Shown here piece after piece: positions 31,203 through 39,985 of a stretch of 64,000 bases of DNA (positions are counted from its first letter, which is position 1; each line of letters begins with the position of its first letter). This DNA comes from Streptomyces sp. SID8374 (GTDB lineage Bacteria; Actinomycetota; Actinomycetes; Streptomycetales; Streptomycetaceae). The position numbers and the translations under genes are program-made. Location of the stretch: positions 558,001-622,000 of the forward strand of contig NZ_WWGH01000002.1 in the NCBI RefSeq assembly GCF_009865135.1, given 5' to 3'. A model generated the notes under the pieces. That model was not told the DNA's origin, made no database searches, and worked only from the letters and a program-made list of their open reading frames with translations.

Positions 31203-31865
31203 TCAGCCGGGGAGCAGGGTGTGCTTCTCGAAGCGCGTGCCATCGGCCAGGGGGTAGCGTGCGCAGCCCGTGGGCGGTCGTCTCCTGGAACCTGGCATCC
31301 CAGTGCGCCGGACCGGTGGCCGCCCCGGCCCCCGGGCATCGATGATGCCGCGCGCATGATCCACCACCGCTTCGTTCACCACTTCCATGAACTGACGGAA
31401 GCCCTCGGCCGTGGCACTCGTGGGCCGCCTGATCCGGATGTCCCGTAAGCGCTGCTCACCACGCACGTAGCGACAGACCCGGTAGTACGTCACCGTCTTC
31501 CCGTCCACACCGGGATCCTTCTGCCGCCCCCACGCCTCGATGGCCATCACGTCGCACAGCGGTACGCGTCCGGTGCGTCCCCAGGGCAGTGGCCAGAGCC
31601 GGCATGTCATGGTCAGGGTGTGTCCGTCGAAGGTCAGCCGGACCGACAGGGCCGACGCGGTCAGCGGCTGGCGGACGGGCGGGACGTGGGCGCCGTCGAC
31701 GATCCGGCCCGTCGGGCTGTTGCGGGACCGTAAGGCCGCCGCCGCGATGGGGGCGGAAAGGGCGGGCCCGGGTCCGCGAGGCGTGGGGGTGGGACAGCGC
31801 GTACGCCACCCTGGAAAGGCTGCTGAGCCCCTGACTGGCGCGACAGGACCGGGCCGTCCGGGCAA
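31203..31865 (-). CDS. Hypothetical protein, start uncertain
   Basis: The credible coding part begins around 31,740 (SPTGRIVDGAHVPPVRQ) and continues through VRLTFDGHTLTMTCRLWPLPWGR, VMAIEAWGR, YYRVCRYVRGEQRLRDIRI and FRQFMEVVNEAVVDHA. It appears strand-rich and then helical, possibly a PH-like fold. No family was recognised. A TTA codon lies near 31,730, which would make it bldA-dependent. No good start codon or ribosome binding site exists close to the conserved part; the TTG at 31865 is a placeholder. It is divergent from the SRPBCC gene. Confidence 0.45.
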   Translation of the reverse strand: MPGRPGPVAPVRGSAAFPGWRTRCPTPTPRGPGPALSAPIAAAALRSRNSPTGRIVDGAHVPPVRQPLTASALSVRLTFDGHTLTMTCRLWPLPWGRTGRVPLCDVMAIEAWGRQKDPGVDGKTVTYYRVCRYVRGEQRLRDIRIRRPTSATAEGFRQFMEVVNEAVVDHARGIIDARGPGRPPVRRTGMPGSRRRPPTGCARYPLADGTRFEKHTLLPG

Positions 31866-31959
31866 GCTGAAGACGTACCCCAAGTCCCGACCGCCGAGCG
31901 CCGGCCCAAGCCCCGACCCCCACAGCTCCGACCCCCACCCCGAGACGAGGACCGAGACC

Positions 31960-32415
31960 ATGAACGGTGGTACCCGCGAAGGCATCGACCTCACCCGTGT
32001 GCTCGACGCCCCGCAGCGGCGGGTCTTCGCGGCCTGGACGTCACCGGAGGACTTCGCGGCCTGGTACGGCGGCGAGGCCGATGTCCCGCTGGACCGGGTG
32101 TCGATGGACGTACGGCCCGGCGGGGCGTGGAGCCTGGTCATCGTGATGCCGGGCGTCGAGATGCCCTTCCACGGGGTCTACCGCGAGGTGAGCGAGCCCG
32201 ACGGCCTGGTCCTCACGCTCAAGGACGGGTCCGCCCCCGAGGACGCGGAGGGCGAGACCGTCACCGTCACCTTCACCGACCTCGGCCACGGAACCACCGA
32301 GCTGGCCTTCCAGCAGCGTGGCGGCAACCTCACGCCCGAGCAGTACGCGGCGGCGGAGGACGGCTGGGAGGCATTCTTCGACACCCTCGCCGCCCGCCTC
32401 GCCACCCACCCGTGA
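31960..32415 (+). CDS. SRPBCC (AHSA1-like) protein
   Basis: The 151-residue product has the AHSA1/START-like pattern: VLDAPQRRVFAAWTSPEDFAAWYG, MDVRPGGAWSLVIV, FHGVYREVSEPDGLVLT, VTVTFTDLGHGTTEL and a closing helix with GWEAFFDTLAARL. Such proteins bind hydrophobic ligands in a helix-grip fold; most bacterial members have no known substrate. The start is chosen at the ATG preceded by GAGG; upstream in-frame sequence is Pro/Arg-rich and unlike a protein. It converges with the ABC permease gene after 25 nt. Confidence 0.8.
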   Translation: MNGGTREGIDLTRVLDAPQRRVFAAWTSPEDFAAWYGGEADVPLDRVSMDVRPGGAWSLVIVMPGVEMPFHGVYREVSEPDGLVLTLKDGSAPEDAEGETVTVTFTDLGHGTTELAFQQRGGNLTPEQYAAAEDGWEAFFDTLAARLATHP

Positions 32416-32440
32416 GCGAGCCCCACCCACCCCCCGCGGC

Positions 32441-33601
32441 CTACTTCGCCAGCGGTAGCGCCGCCAGTTCCGCGATCACCCAGGTCAGCGGGGCGAACAG
32501 AGCCAGCAGAGCGGCGGCCCGCAGTGCGGTCGCGGTGCGCAGGACGGACGCCGGGGCGCCCATCCGTAGCAGCGCCTCGGCCGTGTGGGCGCGGGCCTGC
32601 TTCGCCTCCAGGGCCGAGGTCAGCAGCGTCGCCGCCGTACAGCCGAGGACCAGCAGCGCGCCCAGTGCGGTGAGCGGTCCCCAGGGGCGTTCGTCGCCGC
32701 CGTACAGCACCGAGGCGGCGATCACCGCGGCGAACACCGCGCAGACGATGCCGAGCGGGCGGCCGATCCGGCGCGCCTCGTCCATCAGGACCCGGCCCGC
32801 CAGCAGGCGCGCGGCACCGGGGCGTACCGCCTGGAGCGCCCGCCCGCACAGGTAGGTGAGGCCGGGACCGGCCACGGCCAGGCCGATCGCGGTCAGCGTC
32901 CAGCCCGCCAGCACGGCCACCGGGGTCGCCTCGAACCGGCCGGGCAGCGGGAACGCGCTCCCGGCCCCGTCCCGCGACGCGTACGCCTCCACCGCCAGCC
33001 CCACGGCCACCAGCGCCACACCCCAGGGGAGGCCGCTCGGCGCGGGGGCGGGCTCCGGCAGCTCCTCGGAGCCGAAGGTGTCCCGGGCGGGGTCGGGCCG
33101 GGACCGCAGCGCGAGCGCGCTCGCCGTCGCCGACGCCACCGGTACGAGGGCCAGCAGCATCAACGCGGCGGCCAGCGGCAACGGGGTGCCCGCGCCGAGG
33201 AACTCCGCCGCGCCGCCGTCGAACGGCATCCCGGTCAGATCGCCCCGCAGATGCAGGAAGAAGAGCAGCGCCACCATGGAGCCGAGCGTGGTGGAGACGG
33301 CGGTCGAGACCGCGGCCAGTGCCGAGAGCCGCACCGGGCCGAGCCCCACCGAGGAGAGGCCGGGCCGGGGCCGGGTGCTCGGATCCGTACGGGCGACGGC
33401 GACGGCGAACTGCACGGTGGCGGCCAGCGGGATGAAGCACCACAGCAGCCGCAGCACCGAACCGGCGGACGCGGGGTGCGCGGCGGCGTACCCGAGGGAG
33501 CAGAGGAGGAGGAAGCCGACACCGGCGGAGGCGGCGGCCACGAGGAGCCGCCGGACCAGGACGAGGGGGTGGGTACCGCGGGCTAGACGGAGAGCGAGCA
33601 C
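32441..33601 (-). CDS. ABC-type integral membrane permease
   Basis: The 386-residue product has about eight to nine hydrophobic segments and few soluble parts. It is coupled to the ATPase gene before it by a 19-nt overlap, so it is the membrane half of an ABC exporter or lipoprotein/antibiotic-type efflux unit. The fold resembles reduced FtsX/MacB permeases without the large periplasmic domain. The substrate is unknown. The GTG start at 33601 lies inside the end of the ATPase gene. Confidence 0.7.
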   Translation of the reverse strand: MLALRLARGTHPLVLVRRLLVAAASAGVGFLLLCSLGYAAAHPASAGSVLRLLWCFIPLAATVQFAVAVARTDPSTRPRPGLSSVGLGPVRLSALAAVSTAVSTTLGSMVALLFFLHLRGDLTGMPFDGGAAEFLGAGTPLPLAAALMLLALVPVASATASALALRSRPDPARDTFGSEELPEPAPAPSGLPWGVALVAVGLAVEAYASRDGAGSAFPLPGRFEATPVAVLAGWTLTAIGLAVAGPGLTYLCGRALQAVRPGAARLLAGRVLMDEARRIGRPLGIVCAVFAAVIAASVLYGGDERPWGPLTALGALLVLGCTAATLLTSALEAKQARAHTAEALLRMGAPASVLRTATALRAAALLALFAPLTWVIAELAALPLAK

Positions 33602-34323
33602 GCCGCGCTGCCCTCCGTGTCGGCGGGAACGCCGGGCAGGGCGACGGTGGCGACGCGGCGGCCGTCCAGCAGGGGCACGGTCCGGTCGGCGAGGGCGGCG
33701 ACCTCGGCGTCATGCGTGGCCAGGACCACCGTGATGCCGTGCGAGCGGGCCGCGGCGGTCAGCGTGCGCAGGAGCTGGGAGCGCTCGGCCCGGTGCAGAG
33801 TCGCGGTGGGCTCGTCGGCGAAGATCACCGTCGGCTGCCCGCACAGGGCCCGGGCGACGGAGACCCGCTGGCGCTCGGCCTGGAGCAGGGCGTGCGGGCG
33901 CTTCCTGGCCAGCGGGGCGATGTCCATGCGCTCCAGCCACTCGGTGGCGGCCTTCTTCGCGGCCCGGTGGGATGCGCCGCGCAGCAGGAGCGGCAGCGCC
34001 GCGTTCTCCCAGGTGGTCAGCTCGGGAACGAGCTCCGGGTCGGCGCCGATCCAGCCGAACCGTTCCCTCCGCAGCTGCTCGCGCACCCGGGGGGCCATCG
34101 TGTGCACGGGGACGCTGTTGAACCAGACCTCGCCCTGCTCGGGCACCAGCCGGCCCGACAGACAGTGCAGCAGGGTCGTCTTCCCGCTGCCGCGCGGGCC
34201 GGTCACGGCCAGGATCTCGGCGTCGCGGACGGAGACGGAGACACCGCCGAGACCGGGCGATCCGTTGTGGGAGTGGTGCAGGGAACGCGCCCAGATCACG
34301 TCGTTGTCCGGCGGGGCCACCAT
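33583..34323 (-). CDS. ABC transporter ATP-binding protein (LolD/MacB type)
   Basis: The 246-residue product has Walker A GPRGSGKTT, a Q-loop region (FGWIGADPELVPELT), Walker B VIFADEPTATL and the H-loop LATHD. The signature is degenerate: LLQAERQRV instead of LSGGQQQRV, so the first four residues are changed. The ATG at 34323 follows GAGG by eight bases. It works with the permease encoded next. A perfect 20-bp palindrome 31-51 nt upstream suggests repression by a dimeric regulator encoded elsewhere. Confidence 0.82.
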   Translation of the reverse strand: MVAPPDNDVIWARSLHHSHNGSPGLGGVSVSVRDAEILAVTGPRGSGKTTLLHCLSGRLVPEQGEVWFNSVPVHTMAPRVREQLRRERFGWIGADPELVPELTTWENAALPLLLRGASHRAAKKAATEWLERMDIAPLARKRPHALLQAERQRVSVARALCGQPTVIFADEPTATLHRAERSQLLRTLTAAARSHGITVVLATHDAEVAALADRTVPLLDGRRVATVALPGVPADTEGSAACSLSV

Positions 34324-34354
34324 GGCGTACACCTCGGTTCGGATGAGTTTTCCC

Positions 34355-34374
34355 GTTCCCCCGTACGGGGGAAC
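34355..34374. promoter_or_regulatory. Perfect 20-bp palindrome upstream of the ABC pair, candidate operator
   Basis: GTTCCCCCGTACGGGGGAAC reads the same on both strands over its whole length. It lies between the ATPase start and the probable promoter, the usual position of a repressor operator. No regulator gene is adjacent, so the protein that binds it is not evident. The remaining ~180 bp to the aminotransferase stop show no gene. Confidence 0.6.
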
Positions 34375-34554
34375 GAGGACGCGGCCGATCGGTCACTGGG
34401 CACCGTAGATAGTCGGACCGGTGAGTACGCACAGCACGCGGCCCGGACGCTCCCCTTCTCACTCGAAAAGGCGCATCCGGGCCGGATGGACCGTATGAAA
34501 TGACCGCTGAATGATGATCACCCAGGGGAGACCGGGGCGGTCAGGTCAGGACGG

Positions 34555-35916
34555 TCAGAGCTTCGTCCACGCCTCCGTCAGCACGGCCCGCAGGATGCCC
34601 TCGATCTCGTCGAACGTCGACTGGTCCGAGATCAGCGGCGGCGCGAGCTGGACGACCGGGTCGCCGCGGTCGTCGGCCCGGCAGTAGAGGCCGTTGTCGT
34701 ACAGCGCCTTGGAGAGGAAGCCGTACAGGACGCGCTCGGTCTCCTCGTCGGTGAACGTCTCCTTGGTGGCCTTGTCCTTCACCAGCTCGATGCCGTAGAA
34801 GAAGCCGTTGCCGCGGACGTCGCCGACGATCGGCAGGTCGTGCAGCTTCTGCAACGTGGTGAGGAAGGCGTTCTCGTTGTCCAGGACGTGCTGCGTGAGG
34901 TTCTCGCGCTCGAAGATGTCCAGGTTGGCGAGGCCGACCGCCGCGGAGACCGGGTGGCCGCCGAAGGTGTAGCCGTGCAGGAAGGTGTTGCCGCCCTGGT
35001 AGAACGGCTCGGCGATCTTGTCCGAGACGATGCAGGCACCGATCGGGGAGTAGCCGGAGGTCATGCCCTTCGCGCAGGTGATCATGTCCGGCACATAGCC
35101 GAACTTGTCGCAGGCGAAGATCGTGCCGAGGCGGCCGAAGGCGCAGATGACCTCGTCGGAGACGAGCAGCACGTCGTACTTGTCGCAGATCTCGCGGACC
35201 CGCTGGAAGTAGCCGGGCGGCGGCGGGAAGCAGCCGCCCGCGTTCTGCACGGGCTCCAGGAAGACCGCGGCGACGGTCTCCGGGCCCTCGAAGAGGATCT
35301 CCTGCTCGATCTGGTCGGCGGCCCAGCGGCCGAAGGCCACCGGGTCGTCGCCGAAGAGCGGGGCGCGGTAGATGTTGGTGTTCGGCACCTTGTGCGCGCC
35401 GGGGACCAGCGGCTCGAAGGGGGCCTTGAGCGCGGGGAGTCCGGTGATGGACAGGGCGCCCTGCGGGGTGCCGTGGTAGGCGACCGCACGCGAGATGACC
35501 TTGTACTTGGTCGGCTGGCCCTTGAGCTTGAAGTACTGCTTGGCCAGCTTCCAGGCGGTCTCGACGGCCTCGCCGCCACCGGTGGTGAAGAAGACCTTGT
35601 TGAGGTCGCCCGGGGCGTAGTCGGCGAGGCGCTCGGCCAGCTCCACGGCCTTCGGGTGGGCGTAGGACCACACCGGGAAGAAGGCGAGCTCCTGGCCCTG
35701 CTTGTACGCCGTCTCGGCGAGCTCGTGACGACCGTGGCCGGCGTTGACGACGAACAGGCCGGAGAGGCCGTCGAGGTAGCGCTTGCCCTTGTCGTCGAAG
35801 ATGTAGGTTCCCTCGCCACGCACGATGGTGGGAACGGGTGCGTTCTCGTAGTCCGACATGCGGGTGAAGTGCATCCACAGGTGGTCGTACGCGGTTCGGC
35901 TGAGGTCCTTGCTCAC
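34555..35916 (-). CDS. Class III aminotransferase, probably putrescine/polyamine
   Basis: The 453-residue PLP enzyme has TTGGGEAVETAWK, SRAVAYHGTPQGAL, VFLEPVQNAGG, SDEVICAFGR and the cofactor lysine in ITCAKGMTSGYSPIGA (about residue 283). Close relatives transfer the amino group of putrescine, cadaverine or beta-alanine to pyruvate or 2-oxoglutarate. It is encoded two bases after the AsnC regulator and divergently from an aminobutyraldehyde dehydrogenase, so putrescine to 4-aminobutanal is the likely step. The GTG at 35916 lacks a strong ribosome binding site, consistent with coupling to the regulator. Confidence 0.88.
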   Translation of the reverse strand: MSKDLSRTAYDHLWMHFTRMSDYENAPVPTIVRGEGTYIFDDKGKRYLDGLSGLFVVNAGHGRHELAETAYKQGQELAFFPVWSYAHPKAVELAERLADYAPGDLNKVFFTTGGGEAVETAWKLAKQYFKLKGQPTKYKVISRAVAYHGTPQGALSITGLPALKAPFEPLVPGAHKVPNTNIYRAPLFGDDPVAFGRWAADQIEQEILFEGPETVAAVFLEPVQNAGGCFPPPPGYFQRVREICDKYDVLLVSDEVICAFGRLGTIFACDKFGYVPDMITCAKGMTSGYSPIGACIVSDKIAEPFYQGGNTFLHGYTFGGHPVSAAVGLANLDIFERENLTQHVLDNENAFLTTLQKLHDLPIVGDVRGNGFFYGIELVKDKATKETFTDEETERVLYGFLSKALYDNGLYCRADDRGDPVVQLAPPLISDQSTFDEIEGILRAVLTEAWTKL

Positions 35917-35918
35917 GG

Positions 35919-36425
35919 CTATCGGGTTCCCCACATGTAGGTCTGCTTCTTGAGCTTGAGGTAAACAAAGCTCTCGGTGGAGCGCACGCCGGGAATGGCC
36001 CGGATGCGTTTGTTGATCGTCTCCAGCAGGTGGTCGTCGTCCTCGCAGACGATCTCCACCATCAGGTCGAAGGAGCCCGCGGTCATCACCACGTACTCGC
36101 ACTCGGCCATGGCCGACAGGGCTTCGGCCACCGGGTCGAGGTCGCCCTCGACATTGATGCCGACCATCGCCTGGCGCCGGAACCCCACGGTGAGCGGGTC
36201 CGTCACGGCGACGATCTGCATCACGCCCTGGTCGAGAAGCTTCTGGACGCGCTGGCGCACAGCCGCTTCGGAGAGGCCGACGGCCTTGCCGATCGCGGCG
36301 TACGGACGGCGTCCGTCCTCCTGGAGCTGCTCGATGATTGCGAGGGAGACGGCATCGACCGCTGGTGACGATCCGTTCCCGGTCCTGGAGTCTGCGCTGC
36401 GACTGGCCACACATCCACTCTGCAC
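35919..36425 (-). CDS. Lrp/AsnC-family regulator
   Basis: The 168-residue product has an N-terminal HTH (LAIIEQLQEDGRRPYAAIG, LSEAAVRQRVQKLLDQG) and a C-terminal RAM domain (RQAMVGINVEG, VVMTAGSFDLMVEI, RAIPGVRSTESFVYLKL). It probably binds a polyamine, amino acid or intermediate and controls the adjacent aminotransferase and the divergent aldehyde dehydrogenase through the 161-bp gap between them. The first 25 residues are not conserved-looking, so a start further in cannot be ruled out. Confidence 0.9.
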   Translation of the reverse strand: MQSGCVASRSADSRTGNGSSPAVDAVSLAIIEQLQEDGRRPYAAIGKAVGLSEAAVRQRVQKLLDQGVMQIVAVTDPLTVGFRRQAMVGINVEGDLDPVAEALSAMAECEYVVMTAGSFDLMVEIVCEDDDHLLETINKRIRAIPGVRSTESFVYLKLKKQTYMWGTR

Positions 36426-36586
36426 CGCACTCGTCTGTCTCGCAACCCCAGATCGATGAAATTCGTTGAGTGAGTGCTCCCAGCCGACTGAATCCGAAGC
36501 TGGGGGTGGTTGCCTATGTCGAAAGCGTCACCGGAACGATTAGGGTGGACATCTCACCCATCGGACAGCCGACAGGAGGGGTGGTC

Positions 36587-38026
36587 ATGACCACCGAGGT
36601 GCGCCGTCTGCGCAACTACATCAACGGGGAGTTCCGGGACGCCGCGGACGGGCGGACCATCGATGTGGTCAGCCCGGTGACGGAAGAGGTCTACGCGACC
36701 TCGCCGCTCTCCGGCCAGGCCGATGTCGATGCCGCCATGGAGGCCGCCGCGGCCGCCTTCCCGGCCTGGCGCGACACGACGCCCGCCGAGCGCCAGAAGG
36801 CCCTGCTGAAGATCGCGGACGCCTTCGAGGAGCGCGCGGAGGACCTGATCGCCGCCGAGTCGGAGAACACCGGCAAGCCGATCGGGCTCACCCGCAGCGA
36901 AGAGATCCCGCCGATGGTGGACCAGATCCGCTTCTTCGCGGGGGCCGCCCGGCTGCTCGAGGGCCGCTCGGCCGGCGAGTACATGGAGGGCCTGACCTCC
37001 ATCGTGCGCCGCGAGCCCGTCGGCGTATGCGCGCAGGTCGCGCCGTGGAACTACCCGATGATGATGGCCGTATGGAAGTTCGCCCCGGCGCTCGCCGCGG
37101 GCAACACCGTCGTGATCAAGCCGTCCGACACCACCCCCGCCTCCACCGTGCTGATGGCCGAGATCATGGGCCAGATCCTGCCCAAGGGGGTCTTCAACGT
37201 CCTGTGCGGCGACCGGGACACCGGCCGCGCGATGGTGGAGCACCCGACCCCGGCGATGGCCTCCATCACCGGTTCGGTCCGGGCCGGCATCCAGGTCGCC
37301 GAGTCCGCCGCCAAGGACGTCAAGCGCGTCCACCTGGAGCTGGGCGGCAAGGCGCCCGTCGTCGTCTTCGAGGACGCCGACATCGCCAAGACCGTGTCGG
37401 GCGTCTCGGAGGCGGGCTTCTTCAACGCGGGCCAGGACTGTACGGCCGCGACCCGCGTCCTGGTCCACGAGTCCATCCACGACGAGTTCGTCACCGCGCT
37501 CGCCAAGGCCGCCGCCGACACGAAGACCGGGCAGCCGGACGACGAGGACGTGGCGTACGGGCCGCTCAACAACGCCAACCAGCTCAAGCAGGTCAGCGGC
37601 TTCATCGACCGCCTCCCCGCCCACGCCAAGGTCGAGGCGGGCGGCCACCGGGTCGGCGACAAGGGCTACTTCTACGCCCCGACCGTCGTCTCCGGCCTCA
37701 AGCAGGACGACGAGATCATCCAGAACGAGGTCTTCGGGCCCGTCATCACGGTCCAGTCGTTCAGCGACGAGCAGCAGGCCGTCGAGTACGCCAACGGCGT
37801 CGAGTACGCGCTCGCCTCCTCGGTGTGGACCACGAACCACTCCCGCGCCATGCGCATGTCCAAGAACCTCGACTTCGGCTGCGTGTGGATCAACACCCAC
37901 ATCCCGCTGGTCGCGGAGATGCCGCACGGCGGGTTCAAGAAGTCCGGCTACGGCAAGGACCTCTCGGCGTACGGCTTCGAGGACTACACCCGGATCAAGC
38001 ACGTCATGACGTCCATCGAGGACTGA
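36587..38026 (+). CDS. 4-Aminobutyraldehyde dehydrogenase (first copy)
   Basis: The 479-residue NAD-dependent aldehyde dehydrogenase has PWNYPMMMAVWKFAPAL, the catalytic Glu in HLELGGKAP (about residue 250), the catalytic Cys in NAGQDCTAATR (about 285) and EVFGPVITVQ. The W-N-Y-P and G-Q-D-C-T-A forms fit aminoaldehyde dehydrogenases of the PatD/PuuC type, which oxidise 4-aminobutanal to GABA. The ATG at 36587 has AGGAGGGG ahead; the 39 in-frame codons before it look like leader. A second, about equally long copy lies at 44513. Confidence 0.9.
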   Translation: MTTEVRRLRNYINGEFRDAADGRTIDVVSPVTEEVYATSPLSGQADVDAAMEAAAAAFPAWRDTTPAERQKALLKIADAFEERAEDLIAAESENTGKPIGLTRSEEIPPMVDQIRFFAGAARLLEGRSAGEYMEGLTSIVRREPVGVCAQVAPWNYPMMMAVWKFAPALAAGNTVVIKPSDTTPASTVLMAEIMGQILPKGVFNVLCGDRDTGRAMVEHPTPAMASITGSVRAGIQVAESAAKDVKRVHLELGGKAPVVVFEDADIAKTVSGVSEAGFFNAGQDCTAATRVLVHESIHDEFVTALAKAAADTKTGQPDDEDVAYGPLNNANQLKQVSGFIDRLPAHAKVEAGGHRVGDKGYFYAPTVVSGLKQDDEIIQNEVFGPVITVQSFSDEQQAVEYANGVEYALASSVWTTNHSRAMRMSKNLDFGCVWINTHIPLVAEMPHGGFKKSGYGKDLSAYGFEDYTRIKHVMTSIED

Positions 38027-38049
38027 CCGCCGCGCACGTCGTACGGATA

Positions 38050-38076
38050 CGGCCCCGGGCTCCGCGCCCGGGGCCG
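38050..38076 (+). terminator. Hairpin after the first aldehyde dehydrogenase
   Basis: CGGCCCCGGGC (38050-38060) pairs perfectly with 38066-38076 around a 5-nt loop, followed by TTCCCGT. It separates the dehydrogenase transcript from the binding-protein gene. Confidence 0.7.
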
Positions 38077-38205
38077 TTCCCGTGTGCCCGCCCCCGTACG
38101 CGCGCTCCCGTACGCCCGGCCCTGTACAGGGTGTGCGGAACGGGCCCGTCCCGCTGGACGCTTGGTCCATTGCCCGCCGCCGTGGCCGAGGGGCATCCTG
38201 CGCGG

Positions 38206-39393
38206 GTGCGAGTGATCCCGAAGAACCCCATGTCCCGCCGTTCCCTGCTGCGCGCCCTCGGGGCGGGGGCGGCCGGGGCCGGCCTGGCCGGCTGCGGGGT
38301 GCCCGCCGCCTTCGTGGAGCCGGGGGAGCGGGCGGGGCGCGACAGCTCCGCGACCGACCACCGCCTCACCTTCGCCAACTGGCCGCTCTACATCGACACC
38401 GACGACGAGAACACCTCGAAGCGGCCCACCCTGGACGCCTTCACCGAGCGGACCGGGATCTCCGTCACGTACACCGAGGAGATCAACGACAACGACGAGT
38501 TCTTCGGGAAGATCAGCCCGGCCCTGATGAACCGCCAGCAGACCGGGCGGGACCTGATCGTCATCAGCGACTGGATGGCCGCCCGCTTCGTCCGGCTCGG
38601 CTGGGTCCAGGAGATGGACCGGGCCAAGCAGCCCAATGTGGCCAAGTACCTGGATCCGCAGCTGCGTTCACCCGCGTTCGACGAGGGGCGCCGCCACAGT
38701 GTCCCCTGGCAGTCCGGGATCACCGGCATCGCGTACAACCGGAAGAAGCTCGGCCGCGAGATCCGCTCCACCCACGACCTGTGGGCGAGCGACCTGCGCG
38801 GCAAGGTGACGCTGCTGTCCGGACTCGACGAGTCGTTCGCGCTGCTGATGCAGGGCGACGGCGTCGACATCACCCGGTGGACGGCCGACGACTTCCACAC
38901 GATGTGCGAGCACGTCGAGAAGCGGGTCCGCTCGCAGCACATCCGCCGCTTCACCGGCAACGACTACATCAAGGACCTCTCCACCGGCGATGTGCTGGCC
39001 TGTCAGGCGTACTCCGGCGATGTCATCCAGCTCCAGGCGGACAACCCGGACATCGAGTTCGTCGTCCCGGAGGAGGGCGCCGAGCTGTGGGCGGAGTCGC
39101 TGATGATCCCCAACCTCGCCCGCCACAAGCGCAACGCGGAACGGCTGGTGGACCACTACTACGACCCCGGGATCGCCGCCGAACTCGCCACCTGGGTCAA
39201 CTACGTCTGCCCGGTGCCCGCCGCCCGTGACGTCCTCGCCTCCTCGAAGGACGAGGAGACCGCCGCGCTCGCCGAGGACCCGCTGATCTTCCCCGACGAC
39301 GCGATGCGCAAACGGCTCGCGATCGCGCGCGACATCACCTCCGAGGAGCGGATGGACTTCGCCAAGAAGTGGAACACCATCGTCGGGTTGTGA
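38206..39393 (+). CDS. Polyamine ABC transporter substrate-binding lipoprotein (first copy)
   Basis: The ~395-residue product has a twin-arginine-like signal (SRRSLLRALG) with lipobox LAGC, so export and lipid anchoring are expected. The mature part follows the PotD/PotF pattern: FANWPLYIDTDD, FTERTGISVTYTEEINDN, IVISDWMAAR, ACQAYSGDVIQLQADNPD and YVCPVPAARD. It should bind spermidine or putrescine. No permease genes follow it, so it probably feeds the PotA-PotB-PotC set near 47,435-50,330, which also has its own binding protein. GTG starts at 38206 or 38212 and an ATG at 38230 are all possible. Confidence 0.88.
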   Translation: MRVIPKNPMSRRSLLRALGAGAAGAGLAGCGVPAAFVEPGERAGRDSSATDHRLTFANWPLYIDTDDENTSKRPTLDAFTERTGISVTYTEEINDNDEFFGKISPALMNRQQTGRDLIVISDWMAARFVRLGWVQEMDRAKQPNVAKYLDPQLRSPAFDEGRRHSVPWQSGITGIAYNRKKLGREIRSTHDLWASDLRGKVTLLSGLDESFALLMQGDGVDITRWTADDFHTMCEHVEKRVRSQHIRRFTGNDYIKDLSTGDVLACQAYSGDVIQLQADNPDIEFVVPEEGAELWAESLMIPNLARHKRNAERLVDHYYDPGIAAELATWVNYVCPVPAARDVLASSKDEETAALAEDPLIFPDDAMRKRLAIARDITSEERMDFAKKWNTIVGL

Positions 39394-39435
39394 ACCCCTA
39401 CCAGGGGCAGCGTGAAGAGCGCGTAAATGCGGGCG

Positions 39436-39441
39436 TACGCT
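39436..39441 (+). promoter_or_regulatory. -10 element of a likely leaderless promoter
   Basis: TACGCT lies exactly six bases before the ATG at 39448, with a weak TGAAGA 17 bases further upstream as the -35. This fits a leaderless transcript and is the reason for choosing 39448 over an ATG at 39427. Confidence 0.45.
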
Positions 39442-39447
39442 GCGGAT

Positions 39448-39984
39448 ATGAGCGAGAGACACGCCCTCACACGGGGGATACGCAGGTGGCTGGTCCTCTT
39501 CATCGTCTGTCTGGTCCTGAGCGGGCTCACCGCCTTCCCGCTCGTCACCGAACTCCGCTGGGCCGAGGAGCTGCTGAAGGCCTCCGCCTCCCCGGTCCCC
39601 GAACACCTCCCCGGCCTGATGGAGTGGATCACCCGGGTCCGTGAAGGACTCGACACCATCGCGCGGGACCAGCCGTTCATGCTGTACGGCACCGACTGGC
39701 TGGCCTTCGCCCACCTGGTCATCGCGGTCGCCTTCTACGGGCCCTACCGCGACCCGGTCCGCAACATCTGGGTCATCGAGTTCGGCATGATCGCCTGCGC
39801 CGGGATCATCCCGCTCGCCCTGATCTGCGGGCCCATCCGGGACATCCCGTTCTGGTGGACCGTGATCGACATGTCCTTCGGGGTCTTCGGCGTCATCCCG
39901 CTGCTGATCGTCCGCCGCATGATCAAGCGGCTGGAGGTGCTGGAGCGGGCACCCGCTGCCACGCCCGCCCCCGCGGCCGCCTGA
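39448..39984 (+). CDS. Four-helix integral membrane protein
   Basis: The 178-residue product has hydrophobic segments near residues 15-35, 83-100, 107-126 and 132-152 and a basic C-terminal tail (RRMIKRLEVLER). No family was recognised; WWTVIDMSFGVFG and the conserved-looking PYRDPVRNIWVIEFG may serve as family marks. It is convergent with the broken SAM-methyltransferase gene, one base apart. A start at 39427 would add seven residues. Confidence 0.65.
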   Translation: MSERHALTRGIRRWLVLFIVCLVLSGLTAFPLVTELRWAEELLKASASPVPEHLPGLMEWITRVREGLDTIARDQPFMLYGTDWLAFAHLVIAVAFYGPYRDPVRNIWVIEFGMIACAGIIPLALICGPIRDIPFWWTVIDMSFGVFGVIPLLIVRRMIKRLEVLERAPAATPAPAAA

Positions 39985-39985
39985 A

